Source: Streptomyces rapamycinicus NRRL 5491 (GTDB lineage: Bacteria > Actinomycetota > Actinomycetes > Streptomycetales > Streptomycetaceae). Taken from it: DNA of 64,000 bases. Shown in pieces: positions 26,194 through 34,565 of the stretch. Numbering within the stretch: position 1 is the stretch's first letter; every line of letters begins with the position of its first letter. The position numbers were made by a program, and so were the translations under genes. Location: positions 2,914,001-2,978,000 of the forward strand of contig NZ_CP085193.1 in the NCBI RefSeq assembly GCF_024298965.1, given 5' to 3'. Below the pieces are notes generated by a model that saw only the letters and a list, made by a program, of their open reading frames with translations, was not told where the DNA came from and ran no database searches.

Positions 26194-27164
26194 GCGGTCT
26201 TTCCTTCCGGCTTGCTTCGCGGCTTCCCGCCCGGCGCGACCCGGGGGTCGATCAGCGGATGGACCAGGTCGACCAGCGTCGTCACCACGACATAGCCGAT
26301 GACCATCAGCAGCAGCACCGCCTGGGTGACCGGGAAGTCGTGCGTGGTGATCGCGCTCACCAGCAGGGAGCCGATCCCGCTGAGCCCGAAGGCGGTCTCG
26401 ACCACCACCGTCCCGGCGAGCATGCCCGCCATGACGAGCCCGCACATGGTGACGATCGGGCCGAGCGCGTTGCGCAGCACATGCTGGACGACGATCTGGC
26501 GCTCCGACTGCCCGGAGGCGCGGGCCGCCTCCACATGGTCGGAGGCGTACGCCTCGGCCATGGCCTGCCGGGTGACCCGGCTGATCACGGCGAGGGCGCT
26601 GAGGGCGAGGGCGAACGCGGGGAGCGTCAGGTGGTGCAGCCGCCCGGTGAGCCCCTCGCCCTGGCCCGTCACCGGGAACCAGCCGAGACGCACCCCGAAC
26701 AGCGAGACCAGCGCGATGGCCGCCACGAAGGCGGGCACCGAGGCGGCGAGCGTGGTCCCGCCGACCACCGCCGAGTCCACCCAGCCGCGGCGCAGCGCCG
26801 CCAGCACTCCGGAGCCGACGCCCAGCACCACGAAGAACACCGTGGCGTAGGCGACGAGCTCCAGGGTGGTCGGCAGCCGCGTCCCGATCAGGTCGGCCAC
26901 ATGGTCGCGGTACTGGAACGACCGGCCCAGGTCTCCCTGGAGGCCGTCCCACAGCCACCGGCCGTACTGGACGACGAGCGGCTCGTCCAGGTGGTGCTCC
27001 GCGCGGACCGCCGCGAGCTTCTCCGGGGTGAGCTCCTGTCGGCTGCCGGAGAGGAGGACGGCGGGGTCCCCGGGGGCCGCGTAGACGGCGGCGAAGATGA
27101 CGAACGAGGCGGCGAGCAGCGTGGTGAACAGGCCGGCGATCCGCCGCGGCAGTCCGCGGATCAT
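26190..27164 (-). CDS. dppB: Dipeptide/oligopeptide-type ABC permease (DppB-like)
   Basis: 324 residues with six membrane helices. The N-terminal helix IAGLFTTLLAASFVIFAAVY and the large periplasmic loop with LDEPLVVQYGRWLWDGLQGDLGRSF are characteristic of DppB/OppB. It starts 4 bp after the binding-protein gene, within one operon. Confidence 0.9.
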   Translation of the reverse strand: MIRGLPRRIAGLFTTLLAASFVIFAAVYAAPGDPAVLLSGSRQELTPEKLAAVRAEHHLDEPLVVQYGRWLWDGLQGDLGRSFQYRDHVADLIGTRLPTTLELVAYATVFFVVLGVGSGVLAALRRGWVDSAVVGGTTLAASVPAFVAAIALVSLFGVRLGWFPVTGQGEGLTGRLHHLTLPAFALALSALAVISRVTRQAMAEAYASDHVEAARASGQSERQIVVQHVLRNALGPIVTMCGLVMAGMLAGTVVVETAFGLSGIGSLLVSAITTHDFPVTQAVLLLMVIGYVVVTTLVDLVHPLIDPRVAPGGKPRSKPEGKTA

Positions 27165-27168
27165 GGCG

Positions 27169-28818
27169 TCAGCCCTTCTTCGTGCCGAGGTCGGCGGCCC
27201 ACGGGTAGTACATCGACACCATGGACGCCGGCGGGCCGGTGTACTTGTCGCCGAGCACCATCACCGACGGCACCTGCACCAGCGGGATCCACACCGCGTC
27301 ATCGGCGAACTTGGTCTGCGCGTCGATGACCAGCTTCGCGCGCTCGCGGTCGTCGATGGTCTGCTGGGCCTTGCCGACGAGGGCGTCATAGCCCTTGTCC
27401 GAGTAGCCGAGCCAGTTGTTGGCGTTGCCGGATATGCCGTTGTCGTAGAAGCCCGCCGGATCGGCCTTGGAGATGTACCAGTCGACCGGGATCAGGTCGA
27501 AGCCGTTCCGGGACCCCGGGTCGGAGAAGAACTCGTCGTAACGGCTCGACGCGATCGTCTTGACGGTGACCTTCAGCCCGATCTTCTGGGCCGCGCCGCG
27601 CACCGCGTTGGTGATGACCGTCTGGCTCTCGCTGCCGTCGCTGGAGACGACGATCGGCTTCGAGGGCGCCCCGGCCCGCTCGACCAGCTTCTTCGCCCGG
27701 TCGATGTCGTCCGCCGAGGGCGAGACGGTGTAGGCGGTGGAGCGCTCGAGGTCCTTCTGCGCCTTCTGGAACGCGGCCTTCTCGTAGCCCCACGCCCCGG
27801 GGCCCACCGGGGTCGCCCAGGGTTCGGCGAGGCCGTTGAAGCCGGACTTGGCGATGCCCTCGCGGTCCATGGCCAGCGACAGCGCCCTGCGCAGCCGCGC
27901 GTCCCCCAGCGCGCCGCCCTTGGTGGGGCTGAGCGACCAGGCGGTGGTGGACTGCCCGTAGTAGGCGCGCACGCCCTTCTTCTTGGACAGTACGGCGGCG
28001 GGGCCGGTGGCGGTCAGATAGGCGCCGTCCGCGGCGCCCGTGGAGATGGAGTTGACCAGGGCGCTGCCGGAAGCCCAGCGGAAGACGACCTCCTTCGTCA
28101 GCGGGCGGACGCTCTTGTCCCAGTAGTCCGCGGAGCGCTCGATGGTGAGGGAGGAGCCGGAGTTCCAGCTCTTCAGCCGGTACGGTCCGGTGCAGGCGTC
28201 GGGGTGGCCGGGGGTGCCGAAGTCGTCGCCCTGCTTCTCCACCGCCTTGCGCTCCATGATGATCCCGGCGTCACCGGCGAGGGCCTTGGTGAACAGGGCG
28301 CTCGGCTTCTTGAAGGTGACGGTGACCTGGTTCGCGCCCGTCTTGGCGATCGTGTCGACGTCCTCGTACTCGTCCGACTCGTTCATCTCCGGCCGGGCGT
28401 GCCGCTTGAGGCTCCACACCACGTCGTCGGCGGTCATCCGGGCGCCGTCGTGGAAGGTGACGTCGTCGCGGAGGGTGAGGACGAGCTTCTTGTCGCCGGT
28501 GTACTCGGCCTTCTCCGCCAGCCGCGGCGCGGTGGTCATATCGGGCTTGAGCAGGAGCAGCCGCTCGCAGATGTTGGCCAGCACGGTACGGGTGCTGCTG
28601 CCGCCCTGGGCGTCCATGTCCAGGGTGGCGGGCTCCTGCTCCACGAGCCAGTTCACCGTGGTGGCCGCGCCGGATGCCTTGGGGGTGGTGTCGGTGAGCT
28701 TGAGCTTCGCGGGGTCGACGGACGCGCCGCCGGACCCGGAGGTCGCCCCGGAGCACCCTGCGGTGAACAGCAGGGCACTCACGAGGCCGACTGCGGTGGT
28801 ACAGAGCTTGGTTCTCAT
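27169..28818 (-). CDS. dppA: Solute-binding lipoprotein of the Dpp/Opp type (family 5)
   Basis: 549 residues with a lipoprotein signal (LLFTAGCSG, acylated Cys22). The family 5 body includes TLRDDVTFHDGARMTADDVVWSLKRH and the late motif RLRRALSLAMDREGIAKSGF. It delivers substrate to DppBCDF. Paired with a C45 hydrolase gene 40 bp upstream, the ligand could be an N-acylated or peptide-like molecule; the sequence does not define it. Confidence 0.9.
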   Translation of the reverse strand: MRTKLCTTAVGLVSALLFTAGCSGATSGSGGASVDPAKLKLTDTTPKASGAATTVNWLVEQEPATLDMDAQGGSSTRTVLANICERLLLLKPDMTTAPRLAEKAEYTGDKKLVLTLRDDVTFHDGARMTADDVVWSLKRHARPEMNESDEYEDVDTIAKTGANQVTVTFKKPSALFTKALAGDAGIIMERKAVEKQGDDFGTPGHPDACTGPYRLKSWNSGSSLTIERSADYWDKSVRPLTKEVVFRWASGSALVNSISTGAADGAYLTATGPAAVLSKKKGVRAYYGQSTTAWSLSPTKGGALGDARLRRALSLAMDREGIAKSGFNGLAEPWATPVGPGAWGYEKAAFQKAQKDLERSTAYTVSPSADDIDRAKKLVERAGAPSKPIVVSSDGSESQTVITNAVRGAAQKIGLKVTVKTIASSRYDEFFSDPGSRNGFDLIPVDWYISKADPAGFYDNGISGNANNWLGYSDKGYDALVGKAQQTIDDRERAKLVIDAQTKFADDAVWIPLVQVPSVMVLGDKYTGPPASMVSMYYPWAADLGTKKG

Positions 28819-28858
28819 GGCAGGCTCTCTGGTCGTTCGTGCGGACGTGAGGGAGGCG

Positions 28859-30031
28859 TCAGTTGGGGGCGTGCGGACCGTCGTAGAGGTTCCAGGGCAG
28901 CTGCTGGTACTCGTGGTCGCAGGGGGTTCCGGGGGTCACGTGGTAGTCACCGGTGGTCAGGTCCACGCAGGAGGACAGCAGCGTCGTCCACCACTTGACC
29001 TCGGGCTGCCGGAGGTCGGGGTGGGTGCACAGGCCCTCGGGGTGGCCGAGGTGGTCCGACATGGCCTGGTGGATCAGCTTGCGGGACTCGTCCGGCGCCC
29101 CGGCCTCGCGCAGCAGGCGCAGCCCGGCCTCGGCCCGGGGCACCCGGATCAGGGAGTCGGAGGACTCGGGGCGGTAGCGGGCCGCGAGCTGGACGGGGAC
29201 GGTGGTCTGGTAGTGGTTGCCGTGGACGAGCAGCCCCCGCGTCGGATACATCCAGCCGTGTGCGCCCGGAGTGGTCTCCAGGTCGAGGGCGAAGCCCTCA
29301 CGGCAGGTCAGCAGGGCGTTGCTGGCGATGTGGCCGCGGGTGCGGCACAGTACGTCGACCGCGTCGCTGATCGACACGCTGTCCAGGACCCGGCGGCGGA
29401 TCACGGTCTGGGGCAGCCCCACGGCGTCGTCGAACCGGCCGCCGAGGCCGTTGGCGTTGAGGGCGATGCCCGCGGAGTTGGCGCCCTGGCGGCCGATCTG
29501 CCCGGCCTCCACCTGCATGATCACGGTGGGGTGCGGGGGCTGGACGATCCGGAGCATCAGGACGGTGTCCGCGACGCCCGCCCGCCAGTCCCAGTTCTGG
29601 CCGCAGTAGACGTGGCCGTCGCCGCTCGCCTCGCCCAGTACGGCGAAGGACGTACAGCCGTCGGTCACCTCACGGTCGTCCGTGACGTCCGCGACGGCGT
29701 CCGCGCGGGCCCGCATCCGGGCGAAGGTCTGGTCGTAGATGATCTCGCCGCGGGCGTTCAGCGCGAGCACGTCCAGGAGCCCGACGCCCGCCCCCTCGGC
29801 GATCCCGCCCATCTCCTCGACGAGTTCGGGGGCGTAGGCGCGGACCGGCTCCAGCCAGCGCTCGGCGCGCGCGGTGACCTGGTCCCAGGTGAGCCCCGAG
29901 GACTCGCCGAACGCCTCCTCGTAGTAGGCGAGCGCCCTGCCGATGCTGTCGCGCGCCGCCTCGCCGTACTGGCGGCCGCGCTCGGCCGGCGGGCCGGAGA
30001 TCTCGACGGTGGGGATGGTGGCGGCTGTCAT
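28859..30031 (-). CDS. C45-family autoproteolytic acyltransferase/hydrolase
   Basis: 390 residues related to penicillin N-acyltransferase (peptidase family C45, Ntn fold). The probable nucleophile is Cys126 in TDGCTSFAV, exposed by self-cleavage at Gly125-Cys126. GQNWDWRAG follows shortly after, as in the family, and there is no signal peptide, so the enzyme is cytoplasmic. It is the first gene of the operon with dppABCDF and divergent from an RpiR regulator. The likely role is removal or exchange of an acyl group on the imported compound. Bacterial C45 members include hydrolases with few known substrates. Confidence 0.85.
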   Translation of the reverse strand: MTAATIPTVEISGPPAERGRQYGEAARDSIGRALAYYEEAFGESSGLTWDQVTARAERWLEPVRAYAPELVEEMGGIAEGAGVGLLDVLALNARGEIIYDQTFARMRARADAVADVTDDREVTDGCTSFAVLGEASGDGHVYCGQNWDWRAGVADTVLMLRIVQPPHPTVIMQVEAGQIGRQGANSAGIALNANGLGGRFDDAVGLPQTVIRRRVLDSVSISDAVDVLCRTRGHIASNALLTCREGFALDLETTPGAHGWMYPTRGLLVHGNHYQTTVPVQLAARYRPESSDSLIRVPRAEAGLRLLREAGAPDESRKLIHQAMSDHLGHPEGLCTHPDLRQPEVKWWTTLLSSCVDLTTGDYHVTPGTPCDHEYQQLPWNLYDGPHAPN

Positions 30032-30152
30032 GGCACTCCTGTGTTCTGAGGCCCGGGCCCACGAGGGGCTGTAATGTGTGTTTCAGAAATTGACGTGCTT
30101 GGAACGATGAGCCCAGATAGTAATGTCCACCACAGGGAAGTCAATAGCTGTA
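30032..30152. promoter_or_regulatory. Divergent promoter region of the C45 operon and rpiR gene
   Basis: This 121-bp stretch is clearly richer in A/T than its surroundings. On the plus strand TTGACG (30090-30095) with CAGATA (30114-30119), spaced 18 bp, is a weak candidate promoter. If used, it favours the rpiR start at 30153 over 30123. TGTGTTTCAGAAATT near 30076 is a possible operator core. These are visual calls only. Confidence 0.35.
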
Positions 30153-31055
30153 ATGAGCGAACCGAAAAGCGTTACCGGGACGACACGGCTGGCCGCCGCG
30201 GTCCGGGACATGTGGGGCGAGCTGTCCGCTTCCGAGCGGGTGGTGGCCCAGTACCTGGTCGGCGCCCCGCCGGAGAATCTGCTGTTCGCGAGCGCACAGG
30301 AGCTGGGCGCGGCCAGTGGCACGAGCAACGCCACCGTCGTCCGCGCCCTGCAGCGCCTCGGCTACGCCGGGCTGCCCGCGCTCAAGAGGGAGCTGGCCGC
30401 CGGTTTCACCTCCGCGACCGCCCCCGAGGAGCGGCTCAAGCAGCGCATCGCCCGCGTCGGCCACGACCTGGACGAGATCAAGGACCGGGTCTTCGACGAG
30501 GCCGCGGAGCGTCTCGAGCAGTGCCGCCGCCTACTGGAGACGGATGTGCTGAAGCAAGCGGTGCAAACGCTGGCGGACGCGCGTGAGGTGGTCGCCTACG
30601 GCGTGGGCGCCTCCGAGCTGGCCGCCCGGCATGTGGTGCTGAAACTGCGCCGGGCCGGCCGCCGGGCGCGCTTCGTCGGCGCCACCGGCTTCACCATGGC
30701 CGACGAACTGCTGAGCCTCGGCCGCGGGGACGCGGTGGTGATCCTCCACCCCGGCCGCCGGCTGCGGGAGTTCACCGTGCTCACGGATCGGGCGCGGGCG
30801 GTCGGCGCGAGCGTGGTGCTGGTCACGGACGTCCCCACGGGACCGCTGGCCACCCACGCCGATGTGGTGATCAGCGCCCCGCACACGCCCACCGGCATCA
30901 CCGCGGAATCCCTGGCGGGGATCGTCGTCATGGACGCGCTCGTACTGGCCCTCGCCTCCCTGGACGAGCCACGGGCGGTCGAAGCGTCCCACCAACTGAC
31001 GGTGTTGAGGGGGCAGTTGATCGACCGGTCGGAGCCGCGGCAGCGCAAGAGCTGA
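30153..31055 (+). CDS. MurR/RpiR-family regulator (HTH_6 plus SIS)
   Basis: 300 residues from MSEPKSV; an ATG ten codons earlier (30123) is possible but lacks a ribosome site. The N-terminal HTH_6 (ELGAASGTSNATVVRALQRLG) is followed by a SIS domain (VVAYGVGASELAARHVVLKL, then GRGDAVVILHPGRR) that in relatives binds phosphosugars. It is divergent from the C45-dpp operon, which it probably controls. A SIS sensor suggests an amino-sugar or muropeptide-like inducer. Confidence 0.85.
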   Translation: MSEPKSVTGTTRLAAAVRDMWGELSASERVVAQYLVGAPPENLLFASAQELGAASGTSNATVVRALQRLGYAGLPALKRELAAGFTSATAPEERLKQRIARVGHDLDEIKDRVFDEAAERLEQCRRLLETDVLKQAVQTLADAREVVAYGVGASELAARHVVLKLRRAGRRARFVGATGFTMADELLSLGRGDAVVILHPGRRLREFTVLTDRARAVGASVVLVTDVPTGPLATHADVVISAPHTPTGITAESLAGIVVMDALVLALASLDEPRAVEASHQLTVLRGQLIDRSEPRQRKS

Positions 31056-31073
31056 GCGGGCGCGCGGGGCATC

Positions 31074-31385
31074 TCACTGAGCGGGCGGGCCCGCCGGGGA
31101 GAGCAGGGTGCCGAGCGGGCCGAGGTCGAGGTTGAGGTCCTCCAGCCGCAGGTCGTGACTGGCGCACATCTCCTCCATGCGCTGCTGGAGGATCATCAGC
31201 GTCATACCGACGCGCTCCTCCTGCTCCTCCGTCAGGTCGCCCTTGTCGACGCGGTGAAGCGCCTGGCGCTCCATCAGCTGCCGCAGCAGCTCGACCACGG
31301 TCAGCACCAGCTTGGCCAGATCGCGCTCGACCGTGTCCGCGTCGGTGCGCAGCCGCTGGGCGGCGGCGCCGGAGGGGGCTGACAT
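31074..31385 (-). CDS. gvpK: Gas vesicle protein GvpK
   Basis: 103 residues, mostly helical, with the GvpK core DLAKLVLTVVELLRQLMERQ and GDLTEEQEERVGMTLM. It is an accessory protein needed for vesicle assembly in studied organisms. Last gene of the gvpO-A-F-G-J-L-S-K cluster, 43 bp after gvpS, and it ends 18 bp from the convergent rpiR gene. Confidence 0.9.
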   Translation of the reverse strand: MSAPSGAAAQRLRTDADTVERDLAKLVLTVVELLRQLMERQALHRVDKGDLTEEQEERVGMTLMILQQRMEEMCASHDLRLEDLNLDLGPLGTLLSPAGPPAQ

Positions 31386-31428
31386 ACGGGGGTCTCCTTT
31401 CGTCGGGACCTTTCGCCAGAGCCTTGCG

Positions 31429-31638
31429 TCAGAGCAGCAGCGGGGCGGGGTGTTCGGCGTCGACCGGAGCGATGACCGCGCGCAGATCGATCCGTACGAG
31501 ATCGACGTCCGCGATGGACAGGACGAGGTCCCCGGCGAGCACGACCCCGCCCTGGAGCAGCCGGTCCAGCAGGTCGATCAGGGCGACCTCGCGGCCCGCG
31601 AGCGCCCGTGCGTCCTCCTCGTCCAGCGCGCCGCTCAT
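31429..31638 (-). CDS. gvpS: Gas vesicle protein GvpS (GvpA/J family)
   Basis: 69 residues with the GvpA-family amphipathic pattern VALIDLLDRLLQGGVVLAGDL and DVDLVRIDLRAVIAPV. It is a minor GvpA/GvpJ paralogue, probably at vesicle tips or a nucleation site. The ATG at 31638 lies in the downstream copy of a 26-bp duplication, so translation is coupled to a nine-codon cistron rather than directly to gvpL. Confidence 0.88.
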   Translation of the reverse strand: MSGALDEEDARALAGREVALIDLLDRLLQGGVVLAGDLVLSIADVDLVRIDLRAVIAPVDAEHPAPLLL

Positions 31639-31668
31639 ACGGCCTCGTCCAGCGCGCCGCTCATACGG
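31617..31668 (-). repeat. Perfect 26-bp tandem duplication at the gvpL-gvpS junction
   Basis: Positions 31617-31642 and 31643-31668 are identical. Each copy contains GTATGAGCGG on the coding strand. In the upstream copy the gvpL stop (TGA 31663-31661) overlaps an ATG at 31664, which opens MSGALDEAV and a stop. That stop (TGA 31637-31635) overlaps the true gvpS ATG at 31638. Because 26 is not a multiple of three, the first start no longer reads into gvpS. Confidence 0.95.
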
Positions 31669-32554
31669 GCTCCGGCCGGGCGGTCGGCTCGGGCGGAAGC
31701 GCGAAGGAGTACGGCGCCCAGGGGCCGGTCACCTCGACGCGTACCCCGGGCTGCCCCTCGGCGGCGGCCAGGACGCGGGCGCGGAACTCCTCGGCGCGGT
31801 CGGCGGGCACCAGATACGCGTCGTTGGCGATGTTCTCGCCACCAGGCTTCCCGCCACCGGCCGTCTCGCCACCGGACTTCCCGCCCCTCGCCGTCTCGCC
31901 ACCTGCCATCTGGGCGAGTTCGCCGCGCTGTGGCCGATGGGCGACCCTGCCCACCGCCAGGCCCCCGGCCTCCTCGGCGATGCGCACGGCCGTCCGCGCC
32001 GCCGTCTGCCAGGCCTCCTCGGCGCCGCGCCGACGCCGGCGGCGGGCGGCGAGATAGGCACGGCCCGGGCTGAGGGCCTCCTCCCCGCCCGTGGCCCCGG
32101 CGGCCACCGCCGCGTCACTCGCCAGGGAGTCGGTGGGATCGGTGTAGACCTTGACGCCCCATTCGACATGTCCGGCGAGCCGTTCCAGCAGCGGCAGGAA
32201 CTGGTCACGGCGCTCCTGGAGGATCTGCCGCACCCGGTCCTCGTCCCGGTAGACGGTGGCCAGCCGCAGCGGCAGTACGGCGCCGAGCGGGGCCAGCCCC
32301 GCCACCACCCCGTGGTGGCCGCGGGCCAGCGCCTCCAGCCGGGGCAGCTCCTCCAGGCCCGCCTTCAGCGCGCCCTCCTCGAACTCCTCGGCCGGGACCG
32401 GGCCCACGGCCGCGGCCAGGTCCCCGGTCTCCACGAGCCCCACCTGCTCGTCCGCCACCCCGCGCAGTACGGCCACCGCCCGGGCGGCCTCCGGGGTGGG
32501 GCGCAGCACCGCGTAGGCGTACACCTTGTGCTGTCGCCGTGCGCTCTCGGTCAA
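31661..32554 (-). CDS. gvpL: Gas vesicle protein GvpL (GvpF/L family)
   Basis: 297 residues. The N-terminal ferredoxin-like half starts HKVYAYAVLRP and continues with LPLRLATVYRDEDRVRQIL. The C-terminal half ends VEVTGPWAPYSFA, the usual GvpF/L closing motif. A flexible linker of ten-residue repeats (GGETARGGKS, GGETAGGGKP) lies near residues 215-240. The TTG at 32554 overlaps the gvpJ stop (TTGA); no ATG or GTG is better placed. It probably chaperones or nucleates the shell. Confidence 0.88.
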   Translation of the reverse strand: MTESARRQHKVYAYAVLRPTPEAARAVAVLRGVADEQVGLVETGDLAAAVGPVPAEEFEEGALKAGLEELPRLEALARGHHGVVAGLAPLGAVLPLRLATVYRDEDRVRQILQERRDQFLPLLERLAGHVEWGVKVYTDPTDSLASDAAVAAGATGGEEALSPGRAYLAARRRRRRGAEEAWQTAARTAVRIAEEAGGLAVGRVAHRPQRGELAQMAGGETARGGKSGGETAGGGKPGGENIANDAYLVPADRAEEFRARVLAAAEGQPGVRVEVTGPWAPYSFALPPEPTARPEPV

Positions 32555-32943
32555 CCGTCCACGCTCCTGTCCTCGGCCCGTACCCGCAGCGCCGCGATCT
32601 CGGCGCGCAGCCGGGCGTTCTCCTCGGTGAGGGACCGCTCCGCGTCGTCGTCCGGTACGGCCCGGGTGCGGGCGCGCGAGGACAGCGACGGATCGTGCTC
32701 CCACCAGTCGATGCCCATCTCCTTCGCCTTGTCGACGGAGGCCACGAGCAGCCGGAGCTTGATGGTGAGCAGCTCGATGTCCAGCAGGTTGATGCGGATG
32801 TCCCCCGCGATCACCACGCCCTTGTCCAGCACCCGCTCCAGGATGTCGGCGAGCGACGGGGCGGCCTCGGCGCCCTGGCCGTACGGGGTGGCGGGCAGGC
32901 GTGGCGGGCCCAGCCCGCCCGCCACCGGTTCTGTCGTCGTCAC
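32551..32943 (-). CDS. gvpJ: Gas vesicle protein GvpJ (GvpA-like)
   Basis: 130 residues. The GvpA-family core SLADILERVLDKGVVIAGDI, INLLDIELLTIKLRLLVASVDKAKEMGIDWWE lies at about 30-90, followed by a charged coiled tail (SLTEENARLRAEIAALRVRAED). It is a minor shell or tip protein. ATG 32943 overlaps the gvpG stop by 4 bp. Confidence 0.9.
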   Translation of the reverse strand: MTTTEPVAGGLGPPRLPATPYGQGAEAAPSLADILERVLDKGVVIAGDIRINLLDIELLTIKLRLLVASVDKAKEMGIDWWEHDPSLSSRARTRAVPDDDAERSLTEENARLRAEIAALRVRAEDRSVDG

Positions 32944-33203
32944 GGGGCTCGTCTCCGCTCGTCCGGCCGTTCCCGGCGTTCCAGCTCCGCCAGCCGGTCG
33001 AGCAACTCGTCCTCGCGGCGGTCGTACGCGTCCTCGTCGATCCGCCCGGCCAGCAGGTCCTGCTCCAGTTCGGCGAGGGCGCGCCGGACCGGCGCCGGGT
33101 CGTAGTACTCGCGCTCGGCGGCCGCGGCCATTTGCTCGGCGGCCCAGACGGTGGCGCGCACCGGGGCCAGCGGAAACGTGAGCAGCCCGGTCAGCAGTCC
33201 CAT
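32940..33203 (-). CDS. gvpG: Gas vesicle protein GvpG
   Basis: 87 residues with the family start MGLLTGLLTFPLAPVRATVW, then a helical, highly charged body with DEDAYDRREDELLDRLAELE, predicted coiled coil. It lies between gvpF (13 bp) and gvpJ (4-bp overlap). In S. coelicolor-type clusters gvpY and gvpZ sit here, but both are absent. Confidence 0.9.
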   Translation of the reverse strand: MGLLTGLLTFPLAPVRATVWAAEQMAAAAEREYYDPAPVRRALAELEQDLLAGRIDEDAYDRREDELLDRLAELERRERPDERRRAP

Positions 33204-33216
33204 CGCGCCCCCGCCC

Positions 33217-33984
33217 TCAGGCCACGAAGCTGTACGGCGGCAAGGGGCCGCGCAGCCGGAAGTCGTAGCCCTCTCCATAGCCCTGCGCGAGCTGCCGCGC
33301 GGCCCGGGAGAACTCCTCGGCGCGCCCCCGCTCCACCAGGAACGAGGCGTTGAGGAAGTCCTCCCCGGCCGGGGACGCCACCACCTTGCCGCGGGCCATC
33401 TCCGCCAGCCGCCCGACGACCTGGTCGGCCAACAGCCCCCGTCGCACGTCCAGTTGGCGTGCGACCAGTTCGCCGAGGGCCACCCGGTCCGCGTAGGTGC
33501 CACCGCCGTCGCGGGTGCGCTCATTGAGCCGCCGGGCGTCGTCGGACTCGGTGAGCACCTCCCGCAGCAGATCGTCCTGCGAACGGGCCGCCTTCAGGTT
33601 GAACTCCGCGGTGGCGTGCAACTCCTCGAGCCTGCCGACGTATTCGGTACGCCTGCCGTCCAGCGCCGCCACCACCGCGGCGTCGTCGGGCGCCAGCATG
33701 CCGAACCGCATCGGCAGCACCGCGCCATCCGCCATCAGCCGCTCCTGGACCTCCTGGTGGGCGGCGAGATCACGGCGCTTCGGGCGCAACTCGGGTGGCG
33801 CCGGGCTCACCACACAGGCCAGCGGCCCGCCGGTGACCGCGCGCAGGGCGCCGGACACGCCGCCCACGGCCCGCAGTCCCTCCAGCCGCAGCGGATGATC
33901 GGACCCGGTGATCGCGTAGATGTAGAGGGACGGAGCCGGAGCCGGGGACGGACCGGGAGCCGGAGCCGGGGACGTGTTCGACAT
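33217..33984 (-). CDS. gvpF: Gas vesicle protein GvpF (GvpF/L family)
   Basis: 255 residues. A Pro/Ala-rich N-terminal tail precedes SLYIYAITG; then come ACVVSPAPPEL, LPMRFGMLAPDDAAV and the closing RLRGPLPPYSFV. It is thought to cap or deliver GvpA during assembly. I use ATG 33984, with GAGG about 10 bases upstream; a GTG at 33990 overlapping the gvpA stop is nearly as good. Confidence 0.9.
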   Translation of the reverse strand: MSNTSPAPAPGPSPAPAPSLYIYAITGSDHPLRLEGLRAVGGVSGALRAVTGGPLACVVSPAPPELRPKRRDLAAHQEVQERLMADGAVLPMRFGMLAPDDAAVVAALDGRRTEYVGRLEELHATAEFNLKAARSQDDLLREVLTESDDARRLNERTRDGGGTYADRVALGELVARQLDVRRGLLADQVVGRLAEMARGKVVASPAGEDFLNASFLVERGRAEEFSRAARQLAQGYGEGYDFRLRGPLPPYSFVA

Positions 33985-33986
33985 GG

Positions 33987-34367
33987 TCACTTGTCCTCGT
34001 CGTCGTCGCGGTCGAAGACATCGCTGATGGCCCCGAGGGCCCCGCTGATCGCCCCCTCGGTCTTGCCCCGGGCACCGCCCTCGACGATGTTGCCGACGAT
34101 GTCGCTCAGCTTGTCCGGGGCCTTGCGGCCCGATTCCAGGTCGAGGCGGTTGCACGCCTCGGCGAAGCGCAGATACGTGTCCACGCTGGCGATCACGATC
34201 CGGATGTCAATCTTCAAGATCTCGATGCCGACGAGGGAGACCCGGATGAACACGTCGATGACGAGGCCACGGTCCAGGATGAGTTCGAGGATGTCGAAGA
34301 GGCTTCCGGTCCCTGAACCGGTCGATGCGGTGGCAGGCAGCCCGCCGGTCTGCGTCATCACGGTCAC
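33987..34367 (-). CDS. gvpA: Gas vesicle structural protein GvpA
   Basis: About 126 residues. The shell-forming core SLFDILELILDRGLVIDVFI, RVSLVGIEILKIDIRIVIAS, VDTYLRFAEACNRLDLES matches GvpA closely. It has a C-terminal extension of about 50 residues ending in an acidic tail (FDRDDDEDK), as in other Streptomyces GvpA and unlike the 70-residue cyanobacterial form. The GTG at 34367 has GAGGAA six bases upstream; ATG 34358 is the alternative. Confidence 0.93.
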   Translation of the reverse strand: MTVMTQTGGLPATASTGSGTGSLFDILELILDRGLVIDVFIRVSLVGIEILKIDIRIVIASVDTYLRFAEACNRLDLESGRKAPDKLSDIVGNIVEGGARGKTEGAISGALGAISDVFDRDDDEDK

Positions 34368-34478
34368 GTGTGCTTCCTCTCGGTCGCGCTCGGTCGCCTG
34401 TCCGCGTCTGATACGGGCGCGGTGGCGGTGGCGTTCACCGATGTCGACGCGGGTGACACATGGGCGCACAGGCATGGA

Positions 34479-34516
34479 ACGGCCCCGCGCCACGGATATC
34501 ACCGGCGCGGGGCCGT
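34479..34516 (-). terminator. Strong hairpin between gvpO and gvpA
   Basis: ACGGCCCCGCGCC (34479-34491) pairs perfectly with 34504-34516, a 13-bp stem with a 12-base loop, in the 198-bp gap between the co-oriented gvpO and gvpA genes. It could be a partial terminator that separates gvpO from the rest, or an RNA-stabilising 5' structure for the gvpA message. No other strong signal was seen in the gap. Confidence 0.65.
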
Positions 34517-34565
34517 GGGAGGAAACCCGGCAAAAGAACGGCCGTGCCTGGTCCGGCCCCGACGT

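Noticed and set aside
31841..31911. 30-bp repeats in gvpL as a mobile or regulatory element
   Set aside because: They encode ten-residue GGETAxGGKx units in frame and are simply a flexible protein linker.
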